Positions 37,123 to 45,948 of a DNA stretch of 64,000 bases are shown piece after piece (the first letter of the stretch is position 1; every line of letters starts with the position of its first letter). The notes under the pieces were generated by a model. The model was not told where the DNA came from and searched no databases. It saw only the letters and a program-made list of their open reading frames with translations. Made by a program: the position numbers and the translations under genes. Source of the DNA: RBG-16-34-14 sp963727535 (lineage in GTDB: Bacteria; Bacteroidota; Ignavibacteria; Ignavibacteriales; Ignavibacteriaceae); contig CAVSGR010000006.1 of NCBI GenBank assembly GCA_963727535.1, positions 744,001 to 808,000 of the forward strand, in the 5' to 3' direction.

Positions 37123-37992
37123 ATGAGTAAAATAGTTAGGGGAGGATTAATACAAGCTACTCTTGCAGGCTCAAGCGAAGACCCGATTGATAAAATAAAA
37201 GATGCTATGATTGAAAAGCATCTTAAGATGATTGACGATGCTGCAAAACAAAATGTACAATTGTTATGTCTCCAGGAACTATTTTACGGACCATACTTTT
37301 GTGCCGAGCAAAAAACAAAATGGTATGATATGGTCGAGAAAATTCCTGACGGACCCACAACAAAATTAATGCAGGAAATTGCAAAGAAGTATAATATGGT
37401 GCTTGTAATTCCCATATATGAAGAAGAAATGACTGGAGTTTTTTACAACACTGCTGCTGTTATCAATGCTGATGGAAAATATCTCGGTAAATACCGGAAA
37501 CATCACATACCTCATTGCGATCCCGGTTTCTGGGAAAAATTTTATTTCAAACCGGGCAATCTTGGTTTTCCTGTTTTTCAAACTGCTTATGCAGACATTG
37601 GAGTTTATATTTGTTATGATAGACACTTTCCTGAAGGTGCACGCGCTCTCGGTTTAAATGGAGCAGAAATTGTGTTTAATCCTTCTGCAACTGTTGCCGG
37701 ATTGTCTGAATATTTATGGGAACTTGAACAGCCTGCTCACGCGGTTGCAAATGGTTATTTTGTCGGTGCAATAAACCGTGTTGGGAAGGAAGGACCGTGG
37801 AATATCGGTGAATTTTATGGAAGTAGTTATTTCTGTTCTCCCCGTGGGAAAATAATTGCACAGGCAGGTCGGGATAAAGACGAACTTGTTGTCGCCGACC
37901 TTGATCTTGACCAGATAAAAGAAGTACGAAATGTCTGGCAGTTTTTCCGTGACCGCCGCCCTGAAGCTTACTCTGAATTAGTAAAACAATAA
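37123..37992 (+). CDS. Beta-ureidopropionase (N-carbamoyl-beta-alanine amidohydrolase)
   Basis: A 289-aa nitrilase-superfamily amidohydrolase. The Glu-Lys-Cys triad is E52 ('LLCLQELFYGPYF'), K126 ('GKYRKHHIPH') and C164 ('GVYICYDRHFPEGARAL'). 'QELFYGPYFCAEQ', 'HIPHCDPGFWEKFYFKPG' and 'NRVGKEGPW' are features of N-carbamoyl-beta-alanine and N-carbamoylputrescine amidohydrolases. Position in an operon with dihydropyrimidine dehydrogenase and dihydropyrimidinase decides for N-carbamoyl-beta-alanine, releasing beta-alanine, CO2 and ammonia. It starts 41 bp after the dehydrogenase gene and carries 'ataaggaataatc' before its ATG. Confidence 0.88.
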   Translation: MSKIVRGGLIQATLAGSSEDPIDKIKDAMIEKHLKMIDDAAKQNVQLLCLQELFYGPYFCAEQKTKWYDMVEKIPDGPTTKLMQEIAKKYNMVLVIPIYEEEMTGVFYNTAAVINADGKYLGKYRKHHIPHCDPGFWEKFYFKPGNLGFPVFQTAYADIGVYICYDRHFPEGARALGLNGAEIVFNPSATVAGLSEYLWELEQPAHAVANGYFVGAINRVGKEGPWNIGEFYGSSYFCSPRGKIIAQAGRDKDELVVADLDLDQIKEVRNVWQFFRDRRPEAYSELVKQ

Positions 37993-38010
37993 ATGTTATA
38001 AGGAAATTTT

Positions 38011-39318
38011 ATGCACGATATTCCTGTAAAAGAAAAAAAGCTTTCTTCTGATGAAATAATTGCAAGGCATAATGAATATTTATTTCCGAGTGTATTTAAT
38101 TATTATAAGAAGCCTCTGGTAATTGATCGTGGCGAAGGTGTATATGTTTTTGATCCTGAAGGAAATAAATATCTCGATTTTTTCGGAGGAATATTAACTG
38201 TTAGCGTTGGTCACTGCAATCCAAAAGTAACCGAAAAAATTTCTGAACAGGTAAACAAGCTTCAGCATGTTTCAACTCTATATCCTACAGAAAATATAGC
38301 TCTTTTAGCAGAGAAGCTTGCAGAAATTACTCCCGGCAAATTAAAGAAATCTTTTTTTACCAATAGCGGGACTGAAGCCGATGAGACTGCACTCTTTTTT
38401 GCGATGCAATATACTGGCAGCCAGGAGATAATTGCATTAAGACATAGTTACTCGGGTCGTTCTTTTTTTGCAATGAGCTTAACTGGAAATTCTACATGGC
38501 GGCACGGTGGAACTCACGTTGCTGGAATTAAGCATGCAGTAAGTCCATATTGTTATCGTTGTCCTCTTGGACTCAAATATCCTTCCTGTGAAATTAAATG
38601 TGCACAGGATATTGAAGAGATGATCCTGACAACTACAAGCGGCTCTGTAGCAGGTTTTATTGCAGAACCGATTCAGGGAGTTGGTGGGTTTATTACTCCG
38701 CCTAAAGAATATTTTCAGGTTGCTGTCCCAATCATAAAAAAATATGGAGGAGTTTTTATTGCCGATGAGGTTCAAACAGGTTTTGGCAGAACAGGCAAAA
38801 GAATGTTTGGAATCGAGCACTGGGAAGTTGAACCTGATATAATCACTATGGCTAAAGGAATTGCAAATGGTACTCCACTTGGAGCTACTATTGCGAGGAC
38901 AGAAATAGCCGACAGTTTTACAGGACTTACAATTTCTACATTTGGCGGCAATCCTGTTTCAATGGCGGCAGCACTTGCTACCATCCAGGTAATTGAAGAA
39001 GAAAATCTAGCACAAAATGCTTATGAAGTCGGACAATATTTGCGGGAAGGTCTTGAAGACTTGCAAAAGAAATATCCTTCTATTGGAGATGTAAGAGGAA
39101 TGGGATTAATGCAGGCTTGTGAATTTGTGAAAGAAGGTAAAGAGCCGGATCCTCAAACTGTAGGAAAACTTTTTGAAGAAATGAAAAATGAAAAAGTATT
39201 AATCGGTAAAGGAGGACTTTATGGAAATGTTGTTAGAATTTCTCCTCCTCTTACTGTTTCAAAAAGTGAAGTAGATGATTTCCTCCGTGCAATGGATAAT
39301 TCTTTAAGCCGTTGTTGA
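38011..39318 (+). CDS. Class III aminotransferase, probable beta-alanine aminotransferase
   Basis: A 435-aa PLP enzyme of the class III (omega) aminotransferase family. PLP-binding residues are D252 ('FIADEVQTGFGRTG') and the Schiff-base Lys K282 ('ITMAKGIANGTPLGA'); 'FTNSGTEADETAL' holds the phosphate. The Cys-containing 'YCYRCPLGLKYPSCEIKC' insert and 'HGGTHVAGIKHAVSPY' resemble the AGXT2/alanine-glyoxylate group, which acts on beta-alanine and related substrates. In this operon it would move the amino group of beta-alanine to pyruvate or 2-oxoglutarate, giving malonate semialdehyde. It is 18 bp from the upstream gene, with 'ataaggaaatttt' before the ATG. Confidence 0.87.
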   Translation: MHDIPVKEKKLSSDEIIARHNEYLFPSVFNYYKKPLVIDRGEGVYVFDPEGNKYLDFFGGILTVSVGHCNPKVTEKISEQVNKLQHVSTLYPTENIALLAEKLAEITPGKLKKSFFTNSGTEADETALFFAMQYTGSQEIIALRHSYSGRSFFAMSLTGNSTWRHGGTHVAGIKHAVSPYCYRCPLGLKYPSCEIKCAQDIEEMILTTTSGSVAGFIAEPIQGVGGFITPPKEYFQVAVPIIKKYGGVFIADEVQTGFGRTGKRMFGIEHWEVEPDIITMAKGIANGTPLGATIARTEIADSFTGLTISTFGGNPVSMAAALATIQVIEEENLAQNAYEVGQYLREGLEDLQKKYPSIGDVRGMGLMQACEFVKEGKEPDPQTVGKLFEEMKNEKVLIGKGGLYGNVVRISPPLTVSKSEVDDFLRAMDNSLSRC

Positions 39319-39371
39319 TGAATGAAATTTCTTTTACAAAAAATATCTGAACATTGCACATCTGAATTACA

Positions 39372-40721
39372 ATGATTAACTCAGCACCAAAACTTTCCGA
39401 TAAGGAATATGAAGAGAATTTTAAAGAGCTGAAACCTCCATTTACAAAAAATGGCGCTGTTACAGAAGCAAACAGATGTCTTTATTGTTACGATTCTCCA
39501 TGCAAAACAGCCTGCCCGACTCACATAGATATTCCCGGGTTTATAAAAAAAATTGCAACCGGAAATCTTAAGGGTTCTGCTAAAACAATTCTTGAATCAA
39601 ACTGGATTGCTCTTACTTGTGCAAAAGCTTGTCCTGTAGAAGAACTTTGTGAAGGTGCCTGTGTTTATAATGATAAAGATGAAAAACCTATCGAGATAGG
39701 CAGACTTCAAAGATATGCTATCGATAATTACTTTGCTTCCGGTATGCCGGAATTGTTTAAAGCAAAAGAAAAGAATGGAATGTCGGTCGGAATAATTGGA
39801 TCAGGTCCAGCAGGCTTGGCTTGTGGTGCCGAACTTGCTCTGCTTGGTTATGATGTTCAAATATATGAATCTAGTGAAGTCCCTGGTGGATTAAGCACAT
39901 GGGGAATTGCACCATATAAAGTACGACAGGAAGACAGTTTAAAAGAAGTTGAGCTAGTTAAAAATCTTGGAGTGAAAATAAAAACCGGAGTTAGAATTGG
40001 TGAATCAATTTCTATAGATGAATTAATAAATACTCACGATGCCGTTTTTATTGGAATAGGTTTAGGAGAAAGTAGCAAATTAAATATCCCTGGAGAAAAT
40101 CTTGAAGGAATAGTTGGAGCGCTATCTTTCATTGAAGATGTAAAAAAAGAAAAGTGGAATTCTGTTAATGTTGGTAAAAAGGTTGCTATTATTGGCGCTG
40201 GTAACACTGCAATAGATGCTGCTACAGAAGCGAAACGTTTAGGTGCTGAAAAAGTAAATATCATTTACAGAAGATCAGAAGAAGAAATGCCTGCAAATGA
40301 TTTTGAATTTCGTCTTGCAAAACATGACGGAATAAATTTTCATTTTTTAACATCACCGATTGAGTTTTCCGGTAACCATAAAGTTGAAAAAATAAATTGC
40401 ATTAGAATGCAATTAGGAGAAAAAGATACAAGCGGCAGGAGAAAACCTGAGCCTGTTAAGGATTCAGAATTTTCTATTGATACAGATATGGTGATATTTG
40501 CTTTAGGACAGCAATCAAATATAGATTTTCTTAATTCAATTCCCGAATTAAAAATTTCAAATGGTCGTGTTGTAATTAATGAAAAAACATATCAGACAAA
40601 TAATCCAAAAGTTTTTGCAGGCGGCGATTGTATAAACGGAGGTAAGGAAACTGTTAACGCTGCTTATGATGGTAAACAAGCTGCACACGGAATTGATGAA
40701 TATCTGGACAATAAAAAATAA
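39372..40721 (+). CDS. preT: NAD-dependent dihydropyrimidine dehydrogenase subunit PreT
   Basis: The flavoprotein half of bacterial dihydropyrimidine dehydrogenase (449 aa). N-terminal Cys residues C36, C39, C44, C48 and C83, C87, C93, C97 ('CLYCYDSPCKTACP', 'CAKACPVEELCEGAC') hold two iron-sulfur clusters. The FAD motif is 'GIIGSGPAGLACGAELALLG' and the NAD(P) motif 'AIIGAGNTAIDAATEAKRLG'; 'VFAGGDCINGGKETVNAAYDGK' is the C-terminal FAD contact. PreT passes electrons from NAD(P)H to PreA, the next gene, for reduction of uracil to dihydrouracil. It equals the N-terminal part of mammalian DPD, split as in E. coli. Confidence 0.92.
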   Translation: MINSAPKLSDKEYEENFKELKPPFTKNGAVTEANRCLYCYDSPCKTACPTHIDIPGFIKKIATGNLKGSAKTILESNWIALTCAKACPVEELCEGACVYNDKDEKPIEIGRLQRYAIDNYFASGMPELFKAKEKNGMSVGIIGSGPAGLACGAELALLGYDVQIYESSEVPGGLSTWGIAPYKVRQEDSLKEVELVKNLGVKIKTGVRIGESISIDELINTHDAVFIGIGLGESSKLNIPGENLEGIVGALSFIEDVKKEKWNSVNVGKKVAIIGAGNTAIDAATEAKRLGAEKVNIIYRRSEEEMPANDFEFRLAKHDGINFHFLTSPIEFSGNHKVEKINCIRMQLGEKDTSGRRKPEPVKDSEFSIDTDMVIFALGQQSNIDFLNSIPELKISNGRVVINEKTYQTNNPKVFAGGDCINGGKETVNAAYDGKQAAHGIDEYLDNKK

Positions 40722-40748
40722 TTTTTAATTGAAGTTCCTGAGGTAAAG

Positions 40749-42068
40749 ATGGTTGATCTATCAATTAATTGCGGAGGAATAAAATCTCCGAATCCATTTT
40801 GGCTTGCATCTGCACCGCCTTCAAACTCTGCGTATCAAAATTGCAAAGCATTTGAGCAAGGGTGGGGAGGTACAGTGTGGAAAACAATCGGTGAACCTGT
40901 AATGAATGTGTGCAACAGGTATGGTTCAATTGATTATAATGGTGAAAAAATTATCGGCTTAAATAATATTGAATTGATAAGTGACAGACCGATTGAAGTG
41001 AACCTGAAGGAAATTGCTGAAACAAAAAAACTCTGGCCGGATCGTGCAGTTGTTGTTTCTTTAATGGTCGAATCAAAAAAAGAAGCATGGCATGATATTG
41101 TAAAACGAACAATAGATACCGGAGCTGACGGAATCGAATTAAATTACGGTTGTCCGCATGGTATGAGCGAAAGAGGAATGGGAGCCGCTGTTGGACAAGT
41201 ACCGGAATATTGTCAAATGATTACCGAATGGGTTACAGAAGTTTCTACTATTCCTGTGCTTGTTAAATTAACTCCTAATGTTACTAATATCCGTTATCCT
41301 GCTCGTGCGGCAAAAGCTGCAAATGCATCTGGACTATCTTTGATAAACACAATTAATAGTATTATGGGAATTGATCTCGACACAATGAAAATTCAACCTT
41401 CAGTTGGTGGATTGAGTTCTCATGGCGGATTTGCCGGTCCCGCTGTAAAACCGATTGCGCTTAATCTTTTGTCTCAGGTAACTAGTGATCCCGAAATCAA
41501 TTTACCTATATCAGGAATTGGAGGAATAAGTAACTGGAGAGATGCTCTTGAATTTATTCTGCTCGGTGCAGATAGTGTGCAAATTTGTACAGCAGTTATG
41601 CATTATGGCTTCAGGATAATCGATGATTTAATTGGAGGAATGACAAACTGGATGGAAGAAAAAGGTTACTCTTCTCTTAATGAAATTAAAGGCAAAGCCA
41701 TTCCTCAAATTGCTGACTTCGGAAACTTTAATCTTCTGCATAAAACAGTCGCGCGAATTGATCAATCAAAATGTATACATTGTAATCTTTGTTATGTTGC
41801 ATGTGAAGATGGTGCTCATCAGTGTATTGATTTAATTCCGGTTAACGGGCATAACAAAACTCAGGTTAGGGAAGAAGATTGTGTTGGCTGCCGTTTATGT
41901 GCAATTGTTTGTCCAGTTGAGGATTGTATTTCTATGGTAAGATTAGATGATGAAACATCAACAAAAACATGGAATGAATTAATGGAAGATTTTAAAAGAG
42001 AAGGTAAGCCTTTAACATGGAAGAATCTAGCTGAGTTTCAAAAAGAACATGGGGTTGTTATTCATTAA
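40749..42068 (+). CDS. preA: NAD-dependent dihydropyrimidine dehydrogenase subunit PreA
   Basis: The catalytic half of dihydropyrimidine dehydrogenase (439 aa). An FMN-binding dihydroorotate-dehydrogenase-like barrel (1-~330) includes 'GWGGTVWKTIGEP', 'ELNYGCPHGMSERGMGAAVGQ' and 'ISGIGGISNWRDALEFILLGA'. Two 4Fe-4S motifs follow: C342, C345, C348, C352 ('CIHCNLCYVAC') and C378, C381, C384, C388 ('CVGCRLCAIVCP'). It reduces uracil or thymine at C5=C6. The position that I align with the catalytic Cys of mammalian DPD is V148 ('GAAVGQ'); as I recall E. coli PreA also has Val there. Starts 27 bp after preT with 'ctgaggtaaag' ahead of the ATG. Confidence 0.92.
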   Translation: MVDLSINCGGIKSPNPFWLASAPPSNSAYQNCKAFEQGWGGTVWKTIGEPVMNVCNRYGSIDYNGEKIIGLNNIELISDRPIEVNLKEIAETKKLWPDRAVVVSLMVESKKEAWHDIVKRTIDTGADGIELNYGCPHGMSERGMGAAVGQVPEYCQMITEWVTEVSTIPVLVKLTPNVTNIRYPARAAKAANASGLSLINTINSIMGIDLDTMKIQPSVGGLSSHGGFAGPAVKPIALNLLSQVTSDPEINLPISGIGGISNWRDALEFILLGADSVQICTAVMHYGFRIIDDLIGGMTNWMEEKGYSSLNEIKGKAIPQIADFGNFNLLHKTVARIDQSKCIHCNLCYVACEDGAHQCIDLIPVNGHNKTQVREEDCVGCRLCAIVCPVEDCISMVRLDDETSTKTWNELMEDFKREGKPLTWKNLAEFQKEHGVVIH

Positions 42069-42094
42069 TATGAACAAAAAATTTTAGGTGGAAC

Positions 42095-43483
42095 ATGTCA
42101 ATCTTAATTAAAAATGGTAGAGTAATAACTGCAGAACAGGATTATTATGCCGATGTGTATATAAGCAAAGATAAAATAACAACGATAGGTAGTGAATTAA
42201 AAATTGATGCTGATAAAGTTATTGATGCAAAGAACAAATATGTTATACCGGGAGGAGTGGATGTTCACACTCATCTTGATATGCCTTTCGGGGGTACAAC
42301 TTCGAGTGATGATTTTGAATCGGGAACACGCGCTGCTGCATTTGGCGGTACAACCTGCTTGATAGATTTTGCCATTCAGGCAAAAGGTACACGAATGCGT
42401 GATGCTCTCGATATATGGTGGAAAAAAGCTCAGGGCAAAGCAACAATTGATTATGGTTTGCACATGATTATTACAGACCTTCCCGATGCACACATGGAAG
42501 ATATGAGTGATATGGTTAGAGAAGGGGTGTCGAGCTTTAAATTATTTATGGCTTATCCTGGTGTTTTAATGGTTGATGATGCAACAATTTTCAAAGCGAT
42601 GAAACACACTGCAAAAACCGGAGCTTTGGTTTGTATGCACGCCGAGAATGGGAATGTTATTGATACTATTGTTCAGCAGGCATTGGCTGAAGGTAAAACC
42701 GCACCGATTTATCATGCATTAACCCGACCGACTACTGCAGAAGGAGAAGCTGTAAACAGGGCGATTGCACTTTCCGAAATGGCTGGTGCACCAGTTTATA
42801 TAGTTCATTTATCTTCTAATGATGCACTTGAAAAAGTTGCTGAAGCCCGTGACAAAGGTTTACCGACTTATGCAGAAACCTGTCCACAATATTTGTTTTT
42901 ATCTTTAGACGATATGAACAAACCCGGATTTGAAGATGCAAAAGTTGTCTTCACTCCACCGCTTCGTGAAAAGTGGCACCAGGATAAACTCTGGGCAGGA
43001 TTGCAAAAAAATACTTTGCAGGTTGTATCAACAGACCATTGTCCTTTCTGTTTTAAAGAACAAAAAGAATTAGGTAAAGATGATTTTACAAAAATTCCAA
43101 ACGGTGGACCGGGAATCGAGCACAGACTTCAGCTTCTTTTTGATGGGGGAGTAAATGAAAAAAGAATTTCTGTTAACAGATGGGTCGAGTTGACTTCTGC
43201 TACTCCTGCAAAAATGTTCGGATTGTACCCAAAGAAAGGAACGATTGCTGTTGGCTCGGATGCAGATGTAGTTATCTGGGATCCGAAATTTGAACATACT
43301 CTTTCTGTTCATACTCACCATATGCATGTAGATTACTCGATGTTTGAAGGAAGAAAAATAAAAGGCAATGCTGAAACAGTTATTTCCCGCGGTGAAGTGG
43401 TTGTGGAGAAAAGCAAATTCTTTGGAACTGCAGGCCGTGGTAATTTTATTAAGAGAGATACTTATGCCGGAGCCTGGGGATAA
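42095..43483 (+). CDS. hydA: Dihydropyrimidinase
   Basis: A 462-aa cyclic amidohydrolase that opens dihydrouracil to N-carbamoyl-beta-alanine. The two-metal site is complete: H58 and H60 ('GGVDVHTHLDMPF'), the carboxylated Lys K149 ('SSFKLFMAYPG'), H182 ('VCMHAENG'), H238 ('VYIVHLSS') and D314 ('STDHCPF'). These spacings match D-hydantoinase/dihydropyrimidinase rather than dihydroorotase. The length (462) and 'CPFCFKEQKELGKDDFTKIPNGGPGIEHR' loop also fit. 'taggtggaac' precedes the ATG, 26 bp after preA. Confidence 0.95.
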   Translation: MSILIKNGRVITAEQDYYADVYISKDKITTIGSELKIDADKVIDAKNKYVIPGGVDVHTHLDMPFGGTTSSDDFESGTRAAAFGGTTCLIDFAIQAKGTRMRDALDIWWKKAQGKATIDYGLHMIITDLPDAHMEDMSDMVREGVSSFKLFMAYPGVLMVDDATIFKAMKHTAKTGALVCMHAENGNVIDTIVQQALAEGKTAPIYHALTRPTTAEGEAVNRAIALSEMAGAPVYIVHLSSNDALEKVAEARDKGLPTYAETCPQYLFLSLDDMNKPGFEDAKVVFTPPLREKWHQDKLWAGLQKNTLQVVSTDHCPFCFKEQKELGKDDFTKIPNGGPGIEHRLQLLFDGGVNEKRISVNRWVELTSATPAKMFGLYPKKGTIAVGSDADVVIWDPKFEHTLSVHTHHMHVDYSMFEGRKIKGNAETVISRGEVVVEKSKFFGTAGRGNFIKRDTYAGAWG

Positions 43484-43516
43484 TCAAAAAATATCCAATT
43501 TAATTATAGGTTTTGA

Positions 43517-44950
43517 ATGGGAAATTTCTTCGATGCAGAACTAGTTGAAACCGACCTGTCTTCAATACAGGATACCAAATTAATAAACAAAGATCTCTCG
43601 CCCACAAAAATTTCTGAACGAAGCTGGAGTACTTACAACATCGCCGCTCTCTGGGTTGGAATGAGTGTTTGTATTCCAACTTATATGCTTGCAAGCGGCT
43701 TAATAACCGGAGGAATGAATTGGTGGCAGGCACTTTTAACAATTGCTTTGGGAAACATTATTGTTCTTATTCCAATGGTTCTTAATGCGCACGCAGGGAC
43801 AAAATATGGTGTTCCTTTTCCGGTACTTGCGCGTGCATCTTTTGGAACGAAAGGTTCCAATGTTCCTGCATTGTTAAGAGCTATTGTTGCTTGCGGCTGG
43901 TTTGGAATTCAAACATGGATTGGCGGACAGGCGTTTAATTCTTTAATAATATTATTGCTTCCGGGTTGGGCAATATTTTCATGGGGACCGGCAATCGGGT
44001 TTTTAATTTTCTGGGGAATGAATGTTTACTTTATAGTAAGAGGGATCGAATCGATTAGATGGCTTGAATCTTTTGCTGCTCCATTTTTGTTAATAGTAGG
44101 ATTCGGACTTTTAATATGGGCTTACGTTAATGCCGGAGGCTTCGGACCGATATTAAGCCAGCCAAGCAAATTTGCAACTACCGGAGAGTTCTGGAAATTT
44201 TTTATTCCTTCTTTAACAGGAATGGTTGGTTTCTGGGCAACTCTTTCTCTTAATATTCCGGACTTCACACGTTATGCAAAAAATCAAAAAGCTCAAATGC
44301 TCGGGCAGGCAATCGGGCTTCCACCTTCTATGATAAGTTTTGCTTTTATTGGGATTGCCGTTACTTCAGCAACTGTTATTATTTATGGTGAAGCGATTTG
44401 GGATCCTGTTAATGTTCTTGCAAGATTTGAAAATCCCATAGTGGTAGTTATAGCTTTAGTTTCTTTGATCATTGCAACTTTAACAACGAACATTGCTGCA
44501 AACGTTGTTTCACCCGCAAATGATTTTGCAAATATTTCTCCCAAACATATCAATTTTGTTAAAGGAGGATTAATAACTGCGGTTCTTGGAATAGTTATGA
44601 TGCCGTGGAAACTTCTCTCTGATTTCAGCGCTTATATTTTTGGCTGGCTTGTTGGTTATTCGGGATTCTTAGGACCAATTGCTGGAATTCTTATTTGCGA
44701 TTATTTCTTTGTAAGAAGAAGAACTTTAAATTCTCGGGATCTTTATAATCCCGATGGAGAATACAAATATAAAAATGGTTTTAACCATAAAGCATTAATA
44801 TCTCTCTTTGCAGGAATTTTTGTTGCATTGATCGGATTAATAATTCCCGCAGTTAGCTTTTTATATGATTATGCATGGTTCGTGGGATTTGCAGTTGCAT
44901 TTCTGTTTTATATTTTATTAATGAATAAAAAAGCAAGTACAAATGGATAA
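43517..44950 (+). CDS. NCS1 family nucleobase:cation symporter
   Basis: A 477-aa transporter with about 12 membrane helices, of the nucleobase-cation-symport-1 family (Mhp1, CodB, PucI). Marks are 'WSTYNIAALWVGMSVCIPTYMLASGLI' in helix 1, 'HAGTKYGVPFPVLARASFGTKGSNVPALLRAIVACGWFGIQTWIGG' (helices 2-3 with the substrate Trp and Gln), and 'LNIPDFTRYAKNQKAQMLGQAIGLP'. It should bring in uracil, cytosine or a hydantoin with Na+ or H+; the operon favours pyrimidines. Its last 8 bp overlap the start of the deaminase gene. Confidence 0.9.
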   Translation: MGNFFDAELVETDLSSIQDTKLINKDLSPTKISERSWSTYNIAALWVGMSVCIPTYMLASGLITGGMNWWQALLTIALGNIIVLIPMVLNAHAGTKYGVPFPVLARASFGTKGSNVPALLRAIVACGWFGIQTWIGGQAFNSLIILLLPGWAIFSWGPAIGFLIFWGMNVYFIVRGIESIRWLESFAAPFLLIVGFGLLIWAYVNAGGFGPILSQPSKFATTGEFWKFFIPSLTGMVGFWATLSLNIPDFTRYAKNQKAQMLGQAIGLPPSMISFAFIGIAVTSATVIIYGEAIWDPVNVLARFENPIVVVIALVSLIIATLTTNIAANVVSPANDFANISPKHINFVKGGLITAVLGIVMMPWKLLSDFSAYIFGWLVGYSGFLGPIAGILICDYFFVRRRTLNSRDLYNPDGEYKYKNGFNHKALISLFAGIFVALIGLIIPAVSFLYDYAWFVGFAVAFLFYILLMNKKASTNG

Positions 44951-45380
44951 ATTTATTTTTGCAGCAATAGAAGAAGCTAAAAAAGGACTTGACGAAGGCG
45001 GTATTCCAATTGGTTCTGTTTTAGTTATTGATGATAAAATTGTTGGCAGAGGACATAACCGGCGTGTTCAAAAGGGAAGTGCAATTCTTCATGCAGAAAT
45101 GGATTGTCTTGAAAATGCAGGCAGACTTAAAGCAAGCGATTACAGCAGAGCGGTTCTCTATTCAACACTATCTCCTTGTGATATGTGCAGTGGAACTGTT
45201 TTGTTATATAAAATTCCCAAAGTTGTTATTGGAGAAAATAAAACTTTCCAGGGACCCGAAGATTATCTTCGCAGCCGCGGAGTTGAGCTTCAAATCTTAA
45301 ATGATGCGGAATGCATAAAATTAATGGAAGACTTCATTTCAAAAAATCCTTCTCTCTGGAATGAAGACATCGGCGTTTAG
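44943..45380 (+). CDS. Cytosine deaminase of the yeast Fcy1 type
   Basis: A 145-aa zinc-dependent deaminase. The zinc and catalytic residues are H50-A-E52 ('ILHAEMDCLENAG') and C79-x2-C82 ('LSPCDMCSGTVL'). It resembles yeast cytosine deaminase Fcy1 along its whole length: 'GGIPIG', 'GRGHNRRVQKGSA', 'LENAGRL', 'TLSPCDMC', 'IPKVVIGEN', and above all the C-terminal 'LWNEDIGV', where Fcy1 has the pocket residues W152 and D155 ('DWFEDIGE'). TadA (tRNA) and guanine deaminases lack this end. Cytosine to uracil would feed the operon's own pathway. The ATG overlaps the permease gene by 8 bp, so import and deamination are coupled. Assignment from remembered Fcy1 sequence; activity untested. Confidence 0.85.
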   Translation: MDKFIFAAIEEAKKGLDEGGIPIGSVLVIDDKIVGRGHNRRVQKGSAILHAEMDCLENAGRLKASDYSRAVLYSTLSPCDMCSGTVLLYKIPKVVIGENKTFQGPEDYLRSRGVELQILNDAECIKLMEDFISKNPSLWNEDIGV

Positions 45381-45381
45381 T

Positions 45382-45814
45382 TTACTTAATAAATCCCCAC
45401 TTTTTAATATGCTGATATGCAAGATAACCAACTGCACCTGCCTCGAATCAATTCTAAGTGCAGCTCCTAAAGGATTAAATTTTGATTTTTCGAGATATTC
45501 TTCATATAAGATTGAATGCAAATAACCGGGTATGTGATTTTCATTATTGAAAGAAGAATTGTTTGAAATTTCTACAGATGTCTTCAAAGACAATATGGCT
45601 GTAGCACTATCAACATTGAAATTGAGTATTGGTTTTGTCAGATTCCTATAAAATTCAAATTCATCGAATTTGTATGAAAGATTTAATAAAGCATTTGTCT
45701 TAAAAGTTTTTGTTGTGTCATTCTCAGACTGTGTTTTGCTTATTTTCACTTTGTGAATAAATGGAGATTGAAGAGAAGTACTGAAAATATAATTATTTTA
45801 ATTAACGGTTTCAT
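45382..45814 (-). pseudogene. Small envelope protein of unknown family, with two apparent 1-base frameshifts
   Basis: Three stretches in different frames line up as one ~144-aa protein: a signal peptide from an ATG at 45814 (MKPLIKIIIFSVLLFNLHLF), a middle part (45749 downward, 'VKISKTQSENDTTKTFKTN...HSILYEEYLEKSKFNPLGAALRIDS'), and a C-terminus 'EAGAVGYLAYQHIKKWGFIK' ending at 45382. One base appears to be missing near 45746-45752 and another near 45455. I do not know the family. The gene is convergent with the deaminase gene (stop codons 2 bp apart) and divergent from the next gene. Either decay or consensus error would explain it. Confidence 0.5.
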
Positions 45815-45948
45815 TTAATCTACCATTTATTATTTTCAAAATAGTAAAGTTATTTATATACGTCTATGTATAAATTTATAATCGTTTTATTTTTACTTTC
45901 TATTATAAAGACAATTGCAAATGTTGAAGAACAACATTTATTCTTTTC

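Noticed and set aside
44943..45380. tRNA adenosine deaminase TadA
   Set aside because: The zinc motifs are shared, but the C-terminal 'LWNEDIGV' and 'GRGHNRRVQKGSA' fit Fcy1-type cytosine deaminase, and the operon supports that.
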